Shown in pieces: positions 33,478-41,995 of a stretch of DNA of 64,000 nucleotides. Within the stretch, counting starts at the first letter, position 1. Each line of letters opens with the position of its first letter. Origin of the DNA: Actinomadura rayongensis (GTDB lineage Bacteria > Actinomycetota > Actinomycetes > Streptosporangiales > Streptosporangiaceae); the NCBI RefSeq assembly GCF_009831215.1, contig NZ_WUTW01000004.1:310001-374000 (forward strand), written 5' to 3'. The position numbers and the translations under genes were made by a program. Below the pieces are notes generated by a model, which had not been told where the DNA came from, did not search any database, and saw only the letters and a program-made list of their open reading frames with translations.

Positions 33478-34338
33478 TCAGGCGTCCGGCAGCATCGCCA
33501 GCAGCGCGGCCGTCGCGGGCGCGGGCGGACGGTCCGCCGCCGTCGCGACCGCCAGCTCGAACGGGATCGCGGGCTCGACGCCGACCGCGACGACGCGCGG
33601 CCCGGCCCGGCGCAGCGCCGACCGGGGCACCAGCGCGACCCCCAGCCCCTCGGCGACGAGGTCGACCAGGTCGGGCATCAGGTCGACCTCGCAGGACGCG
33701 CGGCGGCGCAGCCCGATCGCGGCGCAGTGGCGGTCCACCAGCGCGCGCAGCGCCGAGTCGGCCCGGAACTCCACGAACTCGCGGTCGCCGAGCGCGGCCA
33801 GGCCGACCGACGGCTCCCCCGCGAGCGGATCGCCGGCCGCGACGGCCAGCACCATCGGCTCGGCCGCGAGCGGGACGAGCCGCAGGTGCCGCGCCCGCAC
33901 CGGGAGGCCGAGGAACGCGAGGTCCAGCTCCCCGTCGGCGACGGCGGCGGCCATCGCGTCCACGCTGGCGGTGGACAGCCGCAGCGTGACGCCCGGATAC
34001 GCCCGGTGGTAGCGGGCGATGAGGACGAGCGGGTCGAACGACTGGACGGTCCCGATCGCGAGGCGCCCGCGCAGCAGGCCGCGCACGGCGTCGACGGCGT
34101 CCCTGCCGTCCTGCGCGGCGGCGAGCGCGCGGCGGGCGGCGGGCAGCAGCGCGCGGCCCGCCTCGGTCAGCTCGACCCGGCGGCTGCTGCGGACCAGCAG
34201 CTCGGCGCCCAGCTCCCGTTCCAGCGCGCGGAGCGAACTGGACAGGCTCGACTGGACGAGGTGGACGCGCCGCGCCGCCCGCGTGAAGTGCCGTTCTTCG
34301 GCGATCGCCACGAAATGCCTGAGCTGGCGCAGCTCCAT
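33478..34338 (-). CDS. LysR-family transcriptional regulator
   Basis: A 286-residue LysR regulator. The N-terminal helix-turn-helix is clear: MELRQLRHFVAIAEERHFTR, AARRVHLVQSSLSSSLRALE, ELGAELLVRSSRRVELTEAG. The C-terminal substrate-binding fold begins GRLAIGTVQSFDPLVLI. The ATG at 34338 is the family start. It is divergent from an MFS exporter gene across 95 bp that contain a T-N11-A box, so it probably controls that transporter and itself. The inducer is unknown. Confidence 0.9.
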   Translation of the reverse strand: MELRQLRHFVAIAEERHFTRAARRVHLVQSSLSSSLRALERELGAELLVRSSRRVELTEAGRALLPAARRALAAAQDGRDAVDAVRGLLRGRLAIGTVQSFDPLVLIARYHRAYPGVTLRLSTASVDAMAAAVADGELDLAFLGLPVRARHLRLVPLAAEPMVLAVAAGDPLAGEPSVGLAALGDREFVEFRADSALRALVDRHCAAIGLRRRASCEVDLMPDLVDLVAEGLGVALVPRSALRRAGPRVVAVGVEPAIPFELAVATAADRPPAPATAALLAMLPDA

Positions 34339-34371
34339 GCAGGGATGGTACCGATCGAAGCTATGGGAAGA

Positions 34372-34386
34372 ATCTGTTGGATAGAT
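34372..34386. promoter_or_regulatory. LysR-type T-N11-A box
   Basis: The inverted repeat ATCT-N7-AGAT lies in the 95-bp gap between the divergent LysR and MFS genes and matches the general LysR box. Position supports control of both genes; no binding evidence exists. Confidence 0.4.
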
Positions 34387-34433
34387 GCCTCCGTGGGCGT
34401 TCATCCTGGTCTCTCGTGAGCACCCCAAGGACT

Positions 34434-35615
34434 ATGGACCGATCCACCGAACGTCCCACGGCGCGCGCGGGCGTGCTGTTCGTCGCCTTCGCCTTCACCG
34501 TGGGAATGCTCGGCACGACGCTTCCGACCCCGCTGTACGGCCTCTACCAGCAGCAGTTCGGCTTCTCCAACCTGCTGACGACCGTGATCTACGCGGTCTA
34601 CGCGTTCGGGGTCCTGCTGGCGCTGCTGCTGTTCGGGCGCGCCTCCGACGTGCTCGGCCGCCGCCCGCTGCTGCTGGCCGCGCTCGCGACGTCCGCCCTG
34701 TCCGCCGTGTTGTTCCTCACCGACGGCGGCGTGCCGGTGCTGATCGCCGGGCGGCTGGTGTCGGGTCTGTCCGCCGGCTTCCTCACCGGCACCGGGACGG
34801 TCGCGCTCGTCGAACTCGTCGCCCCCCGGCACCGGCCGCGCGCGGCGATGCTCGCGACGGCCGTCAACATGCTCGGCCTCGGCACCGGCCCGCTGCTGGC
34901 CGGGCTGCTCGCCGAGTACGCGCCCGCGCCGCTGCGCCTGCCGTTCCTCGTGGACCTGGCGCTGCTGGCGGTCGCGGCCGTCGGCGTCTGGCGGACGCCC
35001 GAGACCGTCGCGGCGCCGCGCCGCGAGCTGCCGCGCCCGCAGCGGCCGGGCGTGCCGCCGGAGGTGCGGCCGGTGTTCGTCCCGGCGGCGCTCGCGGTGT
35101 TCGCGGCGTTCTCGGTGTTCGGCCTGCTCACCGCGATCGAGCCGGGCTTCCTCGCGACGCTGCTGCACCTGACGAACCGGGCGGTCGCCGGGACGGTCGT
35201 GTTCTCGATGTTCGCGGGCTCGGTCGTCGGGCAGACGGCCCTGTCCCGCGTGCCGGGACGGCTCGCGCTGCGGCTCGGCTGCCTCGTGCTGATCGCCGGG
35301 CTGGGCGCGATCGCCGTCGCGCTGGCGACCAGCACGCTCGCGCCGCTCGTCCTCGGCACGATCGTCGTGGGCGTCGGGCAGGGCCTCGGGTTCCGCGCCG
35401 GGATGACGGCGATCAGCGAGGCGAGCCCCGCCGCCCGGCGCGCCGAGACGGTCTCCAGCTTCTTCGTCGTCGCCTATGTCGGCATCTCGGTCCCGGTGAT
35501 CCTCGTGGGCGTGGCCGCGCACGCGTGGGGCCTGCGCACGGCGGGCCTGACGTTCACGGGCGCGGTCGCCCTCGTGGCGCTGACGGCGTTCCTGCTCCTG
35601 CTGCGCCGCCGCTGA
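34434..35615 (+). CDS. MFS transporter
   Basis: A 393-residue major facilitator with 12 predicted helices, probably a proton-driven exporter. The N-terminal half has FVAFAFTVGMLGTTLPTPLY, then the loop 2-3 motif GRASDVLGRRPLLL. The C-terminal half includes FSVFGLLTAIEPGFLATLL and VVGVGQGLGFRAGMTAISEA. The ATG at 34434 is preceded by AAGG; a GTG at 34416 is possible. Control by the divergent LysR regulator is likely. The substrate cannot be read from sequence. It ends in a tandem repeat that places stops in all three frames. Confidence 0.88.
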   Translation: MDRSTERPTARAGVLFVAFAFTVGMLGTTLPTPLYGLYQQQFGFSNLLTTVIYAVYAFGVLLALLLFGRASDVLGRRPLLLAALATSALSAVLFLTDGGVPVLIAGRLVSGLSAGFLTGTGTVALVELVAPRHRPRAAMLATAVNMLGLGTGPLLAGLLAEYAPAPLRLPFLVDLALLAVAAVGVWRTPETVAAPRRELPRPQRPGVPPEVRPVFVPAALAVFAAFSVFGLLTAIEPGFLATLLHLTNRAVAGTVVFSMFAGSVVGQTALSRVPGRLALRLGCLVLIAGLGAIAVALATSTLAPLVLGTIVVGVGQGLGFRAGMTAISEASPAARRAETVSSFFVVAYVGISVPVILVGVAAHAWGLRTAGLTFTGAVALVALTAFLLLLRRR

Positions 35616-35637
35616 GCCGCCGCTGAGCCGCCGCTGA
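35605..35637 (+). repeat. Three 11-bp tandem repeats with a stop codon in each frame
   Basis: GCCGCCGCTGA occurs three times exactly in tandem at the end of the MFS gene. The first copy supplies the gene's own TGA; because 11 is not a multiple of 3, the next two TGAs fall in the other two frames. Confidence 0.85.
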
Positions 35638-35641
35638 CCCG

Positions 35642-37093
35642 TCAGCCGCGCGGACGCGGCCGGTCGCCGCGCTCCTGGACGGGACGCTTCTGCTTCGCGC
35701 CGGGCAGCCGCGGCGCGGGCAGCGTCTCGACGTTCCCGATCGCCCGCGCCAGCTCCCGCCCGGTGTTGGGCAGGCTCGGGAACCGGGCGGCGGACGCGAA
35801 TCCGAACGCCGAGGTCAGGTCGCCGAACGTCCGGCGCCGCCAGGCGGTGAGGTTCGGGATCGCGACGCCGGTCAGCCGCTCCAGGAACCGCAGCGGCGAG
35901 GTGTGGTCGAATTTCTCGCTCGCGACCCAGCCGCCCCGCGTCCACGGGGAAACGATCACGCACGGCACGCGGAAGCCGCCGCCGATGGGGAGGCCGCCGA
36001 TGAACTCGTCCGGGGTGCCGTCCGGCGGCGTGGGCGGCGGGACGTGGTCGAACAGGCCGTCGTTCTCGTCGTAGGTGAGGATGAAGACCGTCTTGGCCCA
36101 GACGTCCGGGTTGGACGCGATGGCGTCGATCTTGCTCGCGATGAAGTCGGCTCCGGCGGCGGGCGTGTAGTCGGGGTGCTCGGACTGGTAGCTGGTCGGG
36201 ATGATCCACGAGACCGTCGGGAGGCGGTCGTGGGAGGCGTCGTACTCGAACCGTCCGGCCGAGGACGTGCGCATCGCGCTGCGGTGGAGCGTCGAGCCGA
36301 CCGGCGCGTCCTGGTAGACCTCGAACTGCTCCAGGACGTTGCAGCCGTAGTTGTCGGACTCCTGGTAGACCTTCCACGTCACACCGGCCTCGGTGAGCGC
36401 CTCCGGGTACGTCTTCCACCGGTAGGGCGTGGGGGCGACGTTGCTCGTCACCGGCCCGCCGCGCTCGCCGGACGGGTCGATGCTCGCGCTCATGAGGTAC
36501 AGCCGGTTGGGCCACGTCGGGCCGAACACCGAGCAGTGGTACTGGTCGCAGACGGTGAACTGCTCGGCCAGCGCGAAGTGGAACGGGATGTCCTCGCGGG
36601 TGTAGTAGCCCATCACGTAAGGGCCGTTGACGCCGTCGGCCTTGCGGTGCGCGGGCAGCCAGGCGTCCATCTTCCCGTGGTTCCACGCCGCGTGCTGGAC
36701 GCTCCAGGCGTGGCTGGTGGACGGGATGGCCTGCGCGCTGGTCGTCCCGGTGTCCAGGTGGAACGGCAGGACGTAGCCCGCCGGGTTGACCTCGTCGGGC
36801 TGGTGGAACACCGAGCGCCCGGTGCTGAGCGTGAGGGCGTCCGGGTCGTCGAAGCCGGCGACGCCCGGGAGCGTTCCGAAGTAGTGGTCGAAGCTGCGGT
36901 TCTCCTGCATGAGGATCACCACGTGCTCGATGTCGCCGATCCTGCCGGCGCGGCGCGCGGGGGCGGCGGCGAGCGCGCGGCGGACGTTCGGCGGGAGGAC
37001 GTCGGCGGCGAGGGCGGCGGCGGTGGCGGCCCCGGCGGCGGTCAGGAAGCGGCGGCGGGTGGGCGTTCCGTTGGGCAGGGCGGTGTCGGGCAT
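35642..37093 (-). CDS. Tat-exported phospholipase C (phosphoesterase family)
   Basis: A 483-residue secreted phosphoesterase of the bacterial acid phosphatase/phospholipase C family. The twin-arginine signal TRRRFLTAAGAATAAALAAD precedes the mature part. Family motifs are IEHVVILMQENRSFDHYFGT, a metal-site Glu-Asn-Arg, WNHGKMDAW, FTVCDQYHCSVFGPTWPNR and FILTYDENDGLFDHVPPP. The C-terminal segment VPCVIVSPWTRGGWV and HTSPLRFLERLTG also match. It should release phosphate-containing headgroups outside the cell. The ATG at 37093 is used; a Met at 37135 would extend the signal. A possible phosphate-control box lies upstream. Confidence 0.9.
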   Translation of the reverse strand: MPDTALPNGTPTRRRFLTAAGAATAAALAADVLPPNVRRALAAAPARRAGRIGDIEHVVILMQENRSFDHYFGTLPGVAGFDDPDALTLSTGRSVFHQPDEVNPAGYVLPFHLDTGTTSAQAIPSTSHAWSVQHAAWNHGKMDAWLPAHRKADGVNGPYVMGYYTREDIPFHFALAEQFTVCDQYHCSVFGPTWPNRLYLMSASIDPSGERGGPVTSNVAPTPYRWKTYPEALTEAGVTWKVYQESDNYGCNVLEQFEVYQDAPVGSTLHRSAMRTSSAGRFEYDASHDRLPTVSWIIPTSYQSEHPDYTPAAGADFIASKIDAIASNPDVWAKTVFILTYDENDGLFDHVPPPTPPDGTPDEFIGGLPIGGGFRVPCVIVSPWTRGGWVASEKFDHTSPLRFLERLTGVAIPNLTAWRRRTFGDLTSAFGFASAARFPSLPNTGRELARAIGNVETLPAPRLPGAKQKRPVQERGDRPRPRG

Positions 37094-37195
37094 GGGAGCG
37101 GCACTCCTCGCAGAAAATGCGGATGAACCCGACAAGGAACGATCTATGGCGCGTTCTGCCGCGCGGCGGACGCGGCGTGAATGCGGGGAGAAAAC

Positions 37196-37228
37196 AACCG
37201 GTCACCCGGGATCACCCACGAGTGAACC
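37196..37228 (-). promoter_or_regulatory. Possible PHO box upstream of the phospholipase C gene
   Basis: Three 11-bp units read on the minus strand (GGTTCACTCGT, GGGTGATCCCG, GGTGACCGGTT) loosely resemble PhoP direct-repeat units of Streptomyces, about 100 bp before the phospholipase start. The second and third units are poor matches, so this is tentative. Confidence 0.25.
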
Positions 37229-37266
37229 CTATGTCACTCAACGGCCACACAAAGTAGCCACGCCGG

Positions 37267-38103
37267 TCAGGCGGTGAGCCGATCCGCCAGGTCGGTGAGC
37301 GTCGTGCCGAGCGGCGCGTCGATCCGGACGAGCGCGTCCGCGTCCCCCCGTGTCGGCCCCTGGTTCACGATCGCGACCGGGACGGCCAGCCGCGCCGCCC
37401 GCCGCACGAACCGGTACCCCGACATGACCGTCAGCGACGTGCCGAGGACGAGCAGCGTCCCCGCCCGCTCGGTCAGCGCGAAGCACCGCTCGACCAGCGG
37501 GCGCGCGACGTTCTCGCCGAAGAACACCACGTCCGGCTTGAGGACGCCGCCGCAGCCCGCGCAGTCCACGATGCGGAAGGCGGCGACCTGCGCGTCGGTG
37601 AGGACGACGTCGCCGTCGGGGTTGACGGCTCCGGCGGCGGCCGTCCAGCCGGGGTTGGCGGCGCGCAGCCGGGCGTCCAGGGCCGCGCGGGGCGTGCGGG
37701 CGCCGCAGCCGAGGCAGACGACGCGGTCGAGCGCGCCGTGCAGTTCCAGCACGTCCCGGGCGCCCGCCGCCTGGTGCAGGCCGTCCACGTTCTGGGTGAT
37801 GATCCCGGCGAGCAGGCCGTGCCGCTGGAGCGCCGCGACCGCGCGGTGCCCGGCGTTCGGCGCGGCGCCGGTCACGTGCCGCCAGCCGACGTGGCTGCGC
37901 GCCCAGTACCGCCGCCGGGCGGCCTCGCTCCCGACGAACGTCTGGTAGGTCATGGGCGTGGCGGGCCGGCCGCGCGCCGCCGGGCCCCGGTAGTCCGGAA
38001 TGCCGGACTCGGTGGACAGTCCGGCCCCGCTGAGCACCACGACATCGCCGTCGGCGAGCAGGTCGGCGAGCACGGCGGTCGCATCGGGGGCGAAAACGGT
38101 CAC
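37267..38103 (-). CDS. Sir2-family NAD-dependent protein deacylase
   Basis: A 278-residue sirtuin that removes acyl groups from lysine using NAD+. NAD-binding motifs are VVVLSGAGLSTESGIPDYRG and IITQNVDGLHQAAG. The catalytic His is in VLELHGALDRVVCLGCG. Zinc Cys pairs are CLGCG and CAGCGG, followed by LKPDVVFFGENV and LLVLGTSLTVMSGYRFV. The GTG at 38103 is 14 bp after the thiolase stop, so the two genes probably form one transcript. Confidence 0.93.
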   Translation of the reverse strand: MTVFAPDATAVLADLLADGDVVVLSGAGLSTESGIPDYRGPAARGRPATPMTYQTFVGSEAARRRYWARSHVGWRHVTGAAPNAGHRAVAALQRHGLLAGIITQNVDGLHQAAGARDVLELHGALDRVVCLGCGARTPRAALDARLRAANPGWTAAAGAVNPDGDVVLTDAQVAAFRIVDCAGCGGVLKPDVVFFGENVARPLVERCFALTERAGTLLVLGTSLTVMSGYRFVRRAARLAVPVAIVNQGPTRGDADALVRIDAPLGTTLTDLADRLTA

Positions 38104-38117
38104 GCTTTCATAGTGCC

Positions 38118-39302
38118 TCAGCGTTCGAGGACCAGCGCCACGCCTTGCCCGACCCCGACGCACAGCGCGGCGACGCCCGTCCCGGACCCGGCGGCGGCGA
38201 GCTGATGGGCGACCGCCCCGGCGATCCGGGCGCCGGACGCGCCCAGCGGGTGGCCGATCGCGATGGCCCCGCCGCGCGGGTTCACCACGGCCGGGTCCAG
38301 CTCGGGCCACTCGGCCAGGCAGCCGAGGGCCTGCGCGGCGAACGCCTCGTTCAGCTCCAGGACACCGACGTCGGCGAACGTCCGTCCGGCCCGCTCCAGG
38401 GCCGTCCGGACGGCGCGCACCGGCCCGAGGCCGAAGTACTGCGGCTCGATCGCCGTCACGGCCGACGCCCGCACCCGCGCGAGCGGTTCCCGTCCGGTCG
38501 CCGCGAGGCCCGCCGCGTCGGTGACGAGCAGCGCGGCGGCGCCGTCGTTGAGCGGGGAGCTGTTCCCGGCCGTGACCGTCCCGCCCGGCCGGAACGCGGG
38601 CTTCAGCCGGGCCAGCGCGTCCAGCGAGGTCGTGTCGCGGATCGTCTCGTCGCGCGTCAGGTCCGTGCCGGGCACCGGGACGCTCTCGGCGTCGAACAGC
38701 CCGTCCTTCCACGCGCGGGCGGCCTTGCGGTGGCTGGCCAGCGCGAACGCGTCCTGGTCCGCCTGCGTGATCTCGTGCTTGTCGGCGACCAGCTCGGCGC
38801 CCTCGCCGAGCGCGACCGTCCACTGCGGCTCCATGCGCGGGTTCACCATCCGCCACCCCAGCGTGGTGGAGAACATCTCCGGCGCGCCCGCCGGGAACGC
38901 CCGCTCGGGCTTCGGGACCACCCACGGCGCCCGGCTCATCGACTCGACGCCGCCCGCGACCACGACCGACGCCTCACCGACCGCGACGGCCCGCGCCGCC
39001 TGGATCACCGCCTCCAGCCCGGACGAGCACAGCCGGTTGACCGTCGCGCCCGGCACCGTCACCGGCAGCCCGGCCAGCAGCGCCGCCATCCGCCCGACGT
39101 TGCGGTTCTCCTCCCCCGCGCCGTTGGCGTTCCCGAGGACCACGTCGTCCACCCGCGCCGGGTCCAGCGCGGGCGACCGGGCGAGCAGTTCCCGCACGGC
39201 GTGCGCGGCGAGGTCGTCCGGCCGCACCCGCGCCAGCGCGCCGCCGTACTTCCCGACCGGCGTGCGCACGGCGTCCACGATGAAGACGTCCCGGTAGCCC
39301 AT
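38118..39302 (-). CDS. Acetyl-CoA C-acyltransferase (thiolase)
   Basis: A 394-residue degradative-type thiolase that cleaves 3-ketoacyl-CoA with CoA. The acylated Cys lies in VNRLCSSGLEAVIQAARAV. GGVESMSRAPWV, ELNEAFAAQALG and the His motif GGAIAIGHPLGASGARI follow, then the second Cys in VAALCVGVGQGVAL. All catalytic residues are present. The product could serve fatty-acid oxidation or the beta-ketoadipate pathway; neighbouring genes do not decide. The ATG at 39302 is used. Confidence 0.93.
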   Translation of the reverse strand: MGYRDVFIVDAVRTPVGKYGGALARVRPDDLAAHAVRELLARSPALDPARVDDVVLGNANGAGEENRNVGRMAALLAGLPVTVPGATVNRLCSSGLEAVIQAARAVAVGEASVVVAGGVESMSRAPWVVPKPERAFPAGAPEMFSTTLGWRMVNPRMEPQWTVALGEGAELVADKHEITQADQDAFALASHRKAARAWKDGLFDAESVPVPGTDLTRDETIRDTTSLDALARLKPAFRPGGTVTAGNSSPLNDGAAALLVTDAAGLAATGREPLARVRASAVTAIEPQYFGLGPVRAVRTALERAGRTFADVGVLELNEAFAAQALGCLAEWPELDPAVVNPRGGAIAIGHPLGASGARIAGAVAHQLAAAGSGTGVAALCVGVGQGVALVLER

Positions 39303-39365
39303 GAAACCGAGTCTGGTTCGGGAGCTGGGACGCTGTCAACGCGCGGCGCACGCCGGCCCGCCCGG

Positions 39366-40286
39366 CTAGGCGGCGAGGGACGAGAAGCCGGACGCGTCGC
39401 CCTCGATGACGGTGCTGACGTCCCCGTCGATGCCCACCGGCACGTCCCCGGCCACGGTGATCCGGTGCAGGCGCCGCGGGTGGTCGTCGTAGTCGGCGAC
39501 GGCGTAGTGCTGCGTCGCGCGGTTGTCCCAGATCGCGATGTCACCGGGCCGCCAGGTCCACCGGACGGTGTTCTCCAGCTTGGTGATGTGCCGCTGGAAC
39601 AGCGTGTAGAGGTCCTGGAAGTCGGCCGAGGACAGCCCCCGGATCGACTGCGCGAAGTGGCCGAGCAGCAGCGACGGCTCGCCGGTCTCGGGGTGGACGC
39701 GGACGAGCGGGTGCTCGGTGACGAACGAGGTGTGCCGGAACTCGGCCCGGTACGCCTCCTCCTTGACGTCCACGCCGCCGATCACCGGGCGCTCGATCGC
39801 GTAGTCGAACGCGTTGCTGTGCAGGACGCGCAGCCGCGCCGCCAGCGCCTGGAGCCCGGGGTGCAGGGTCGCGTAGGCGTTGACCGTGTTCGCCCAGACC
39901 GTCGTGCCGCCGTAGGGCGGCAGCGTGATCGCCCGCAGGACGCTGATCGCCGGGACGCGGTCCACGAACGTGACGTCGGTGTGCCAGCTGTTGGCCTTGC
40001 CCTGCTCGGAGTCGATGGGCAGGATCGCCCGGCCGTCGCCGCGCACGGTCGGGTGCGGCGAGGTGACCTCGCCGAGCTGCGCCGCGAAGGCGTACTGGTC
40101 GTCGTCGGTGGCGTGATCCTGGTCACGCAGGAACACGACCCGGTGCTTGAGCAGCGCCGCCCGGAACTCCGCCACGGCCGAGGGAGCGAGGTCCGCGCCG
40201 ATGCGCAGGCCCGAGACGACCGCGCCGATGTTGCCCCCGACGGGCGTGACGTCCAGCGCCGCCCGACTGCCGGTGAACTGGGTCAT
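39366..40286 (-). CDS. TauD/AtsK-type 2-oxoglutarate-dependent dioxygenase (alkylsulfatase)
   Basis: A 306-residue Fe(II)/2-oxoglutarate oxygenase that hydroxylates sulfate esters or sulfonates so that sulfite or sulfate is released. Iron ligands are His and Asp in ANSWHTDVTFVDRVPA and the distal His in DNRATQHYAVADYDD; the cosubstrate Arg follows in HPRRLHRITVAG. The segments VHSNAFDYA-like and RWTWRPGDIAIWDNR resemble AtsK alkylsulfatase more closely than taurine dioxygenase. It diverges from a transporter-arylsulfatase operon, which supports organosulfur scavenging. The start is at the ATG at 40286. Confidence 0.88.
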   Translation of the reverse strand: MTQFTGSRAALDVTPVGGNIGAVVSGLRIGADLAPSAVAEFRAALLKHRVVFLRDQDHATDDDQYAFAAQLGEVTSPHPTVRGDGRAILPIDSEQGKANSWHTDVTFVDRVPAISVLRAITLPPYGGTTVWANTVNAYATLHPGLQALAARLRVLHSNAFDYAIERPVIGGVDVKEEAYRAEFRHTSFVTEHPLVRVHPETGEPSLLLGHFAQSIRGLSSADFQDLYTLFQRHITKLENTVRWTWRPGDIAIWDNRATQHYAVADYDDHPRRLHRITVAGDVPVGIDGDVSTVIEGDASGFSSLAA

Positions 40287-40342
40287 AGGTCATAATCCTC
40301 TCGAAAAGACGCCATCTCGGACGCCGCCCAAACCCGTCTAAC

Positions 40343-40370
40343 TTGATCGGGTAAGTAGGAATACTATACA
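40343..40370 (+). promoter_or_regulatory. Promoter and operator-like repeat for the sulfate-ester operon
   Basis: -35 TTGATC and -10 TATACA are separated by 16 bp, 53 bp before the binding-protein start codon. AGTA-N4-TACT (40354-40365) is an inverted repeat inside the spacer, well placed for a repressor. Minus-strand TATAGT at the same place could serve the divergent dioxygenase gene. Confidence 0.5.
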
Positions 40371-40422
40371 AACGAGGCACCCCGGTAGGTGCCCCGTCGC
40401 GGGCGAGCGAAGAGAGACCCCC

Positions 40423-41985
40423 ATGAACCCAGCCCTGTCCCGACGCGCACTGCTGTCCGGCGCCGCCGGCGGCGCCGCCCTGCTGGCCCTCGCCGGCTGC
40501 ACCTCGGCGGTCGGCGCCCAGAACTCCGGCACCGTCAAGAAGGGCGGGACGTTCCTCGGCGGCATCTCCACCGACCTCGTCCCCGCGAACTTCTTCACCA
40601 ACTCCAACGCCGGCGTCACGACGATCATCGGCCTGGTCTACGAGAGCCTGATCCGCTACCCCGTGGACCGGCTGCGGCCCGAGCCCCGACTGGCCAAGGA
40701 CTGGACGATCTCCCCCGACGGCCGCACGGTCACGCTCCACCTGCGCGACGACGTGACGTTCCACACCGGCCGCCCGTTCACCTCGGCCGACGTCGCCTTC
40801 TCGCTGAGGACCTACGCCGACCCGAAGTGGAACGGCCAGCTCAAGAGCACCGCGCAGGCCATCACGTCGATCGACGCGCGCGACCCGCACACGGCCGTCC
40901 TGCACCTGGCGCACCCGCTCGGCAACATCCTCGACCTGCTGGAGATCGTCCCGATCGTGGACGAGAAGACGTTCGCGGGCGTCGGCGACGGCAGCCGCTA
41001 CGTCGGCACCGGGCCGTTCGTGTTCGAGAGGTGGAGCCCGAACTCGCGCCTGAAGTTCACGAAGAACCCGCACTACTGGGTGCCGGGCCGTCCGTACCTG
41101 GACGCCGTGGACATCGCGGTCATCACCGACGCGACGCCCCTCACCAGCCAGCTCCGCAGCGGGCAGATCGACTACGCCTACGGCAGCAGCTTCCTGGACA
41201 TCGAGCGGCTGGAGAAGTCCGGCAAGTACGACACGATCCAGCTCCGGGGCGCCGAGACGCAGGTGTACGTCGGGACGAACGTCACCGCCGAGGGGCTGTC
41301 GGACGTGCGCGTCCGGCAGGCCATCGCCTACGCCCTCGACCGGGACCGCGTCATCGCCGAGGTCTTCCGGGGCAGCGGCTACACGGCCAACCTGCCGTGG
41401 CCGAAGACGTCCCCCGCCTACGACGCGAAGCTCAACGCGTCCTACGGGCGGAACGTCGCCAGGGCCAAGAGCCTGCTCGCCGAGTACGGCAAGCCCGTCC
41501 CGACGCTGAAGTACAGCTACGTCGGCAAGGACCCGCTGCTCGCGGCGACCGCGCAGATCGTCCAGGCGAACCTGAAGGAGATCGGCGTCACCGTCGCGCT
41601 GGACCCGCTGGACCCGCCGACGTTCGTCGCCCAGCTCATCGGCGGCAAGTTCCCGGGGCTCTGGACGACCTACCACTCGTGGGCGCAGTACACGCCGTCG
41701 ACGCTGACGGTCAGCGCCTATCCGTTCAACGCGCTGAAGAACACCTCGCACTACTCGTCGGCGGCCTACACCAAGGACGCGGACACGGCGTGGCGGCAGG
41801 TCGCGGGCGACGGCGTCAAGGCGCGGGAGGCGTACGCGGCGCTGTCCAAGGACCTGCTGGACGGGCTGTTCCTCATCGAGATCGGCGTGATCGAGGGACG
41901 CTGGGCCGTCAGCGACCGGGTCAAGGGCGTCGCGTACACCAAGCGCTCCGAACTCGTGCTGACCGACGCGCAGCTCACCGCGTGA
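40423..41985 (+). CDS. ABC transporter substrate-binding lipoprotein (family 5)
   Basis: A 520-residue extracytoplasmic binding protein of the oligopeptide/dipeptide type. MNPALSRRALLSGAAGG followed by LALAGC gives a Tat-like lipoprotein signal with the lipid-attached Cys near residue 26. SBP family 5 motifs are VYESLIRYPVDRLRPEPRLA, WTISPDGRTVTLHLRDDVTF, FTSADVAFSL and [15 protein letters not shown]. It is the first gene of a five-gene operon (binding protein, two permeases, fused ATPase, sulfatase). Given the sulfatase and AtsK-type neighbours, the ligand may be a sulfate ester rather than a peptide; this is inference. Confidence 0.9.
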   Translation: MNPALSRRALLSGAAGGAALLALAGCTSAVGAQNSGTVKKGGTFLGGISTDLVPANFFTNSNAGVTTIIGLVYESLIRYPVDRLRPEPRLAKDWTISPDGRTVTLHLRDDVTFHTGRPFTSADVAFSLRTYADPKWNGQLKSTAQAITSIDARDPHTAVLHLAHPLGNILDLLEIVPIVDEKTFAGVGDGSRYVGTGPFVFERWSPNSRLKFTKNPHYWVPGRPYLDAVDIAVITDATPLTSQLRSGQIDYAYGSSFLDIERLEKSGKYDTIQLRGAETQVYVGTNVTAEGLSDVRVRQAIAYALDRDRVIAEVFRGSGYTANLPWPKTSPAYDAKLNASYGRNVARAKSLLAEYGKPVPTLKYSYVGKDPLLAATAQIVQANLKEIGVTVALDPLDPPTFVAQLIGGKFPGLWTTYHSWAQYTPSTLTVSAYPFNALKNTSHYSSAAYTKDADTAWRQVAGDGVKAREAYAALSKDLLDGLFLIEIGVIEGRWAVSDRVKGVAYTKRSELVLTDAQLTA

Positions 41986-41995
41986 GGACGCCGCC

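Noticed and set aside
40123-41751. Minus-strand frame opposite the substrate-binding lipoprotein
   Set aside because: Shadow of two real genes; no motif and no ribosome-binding site.
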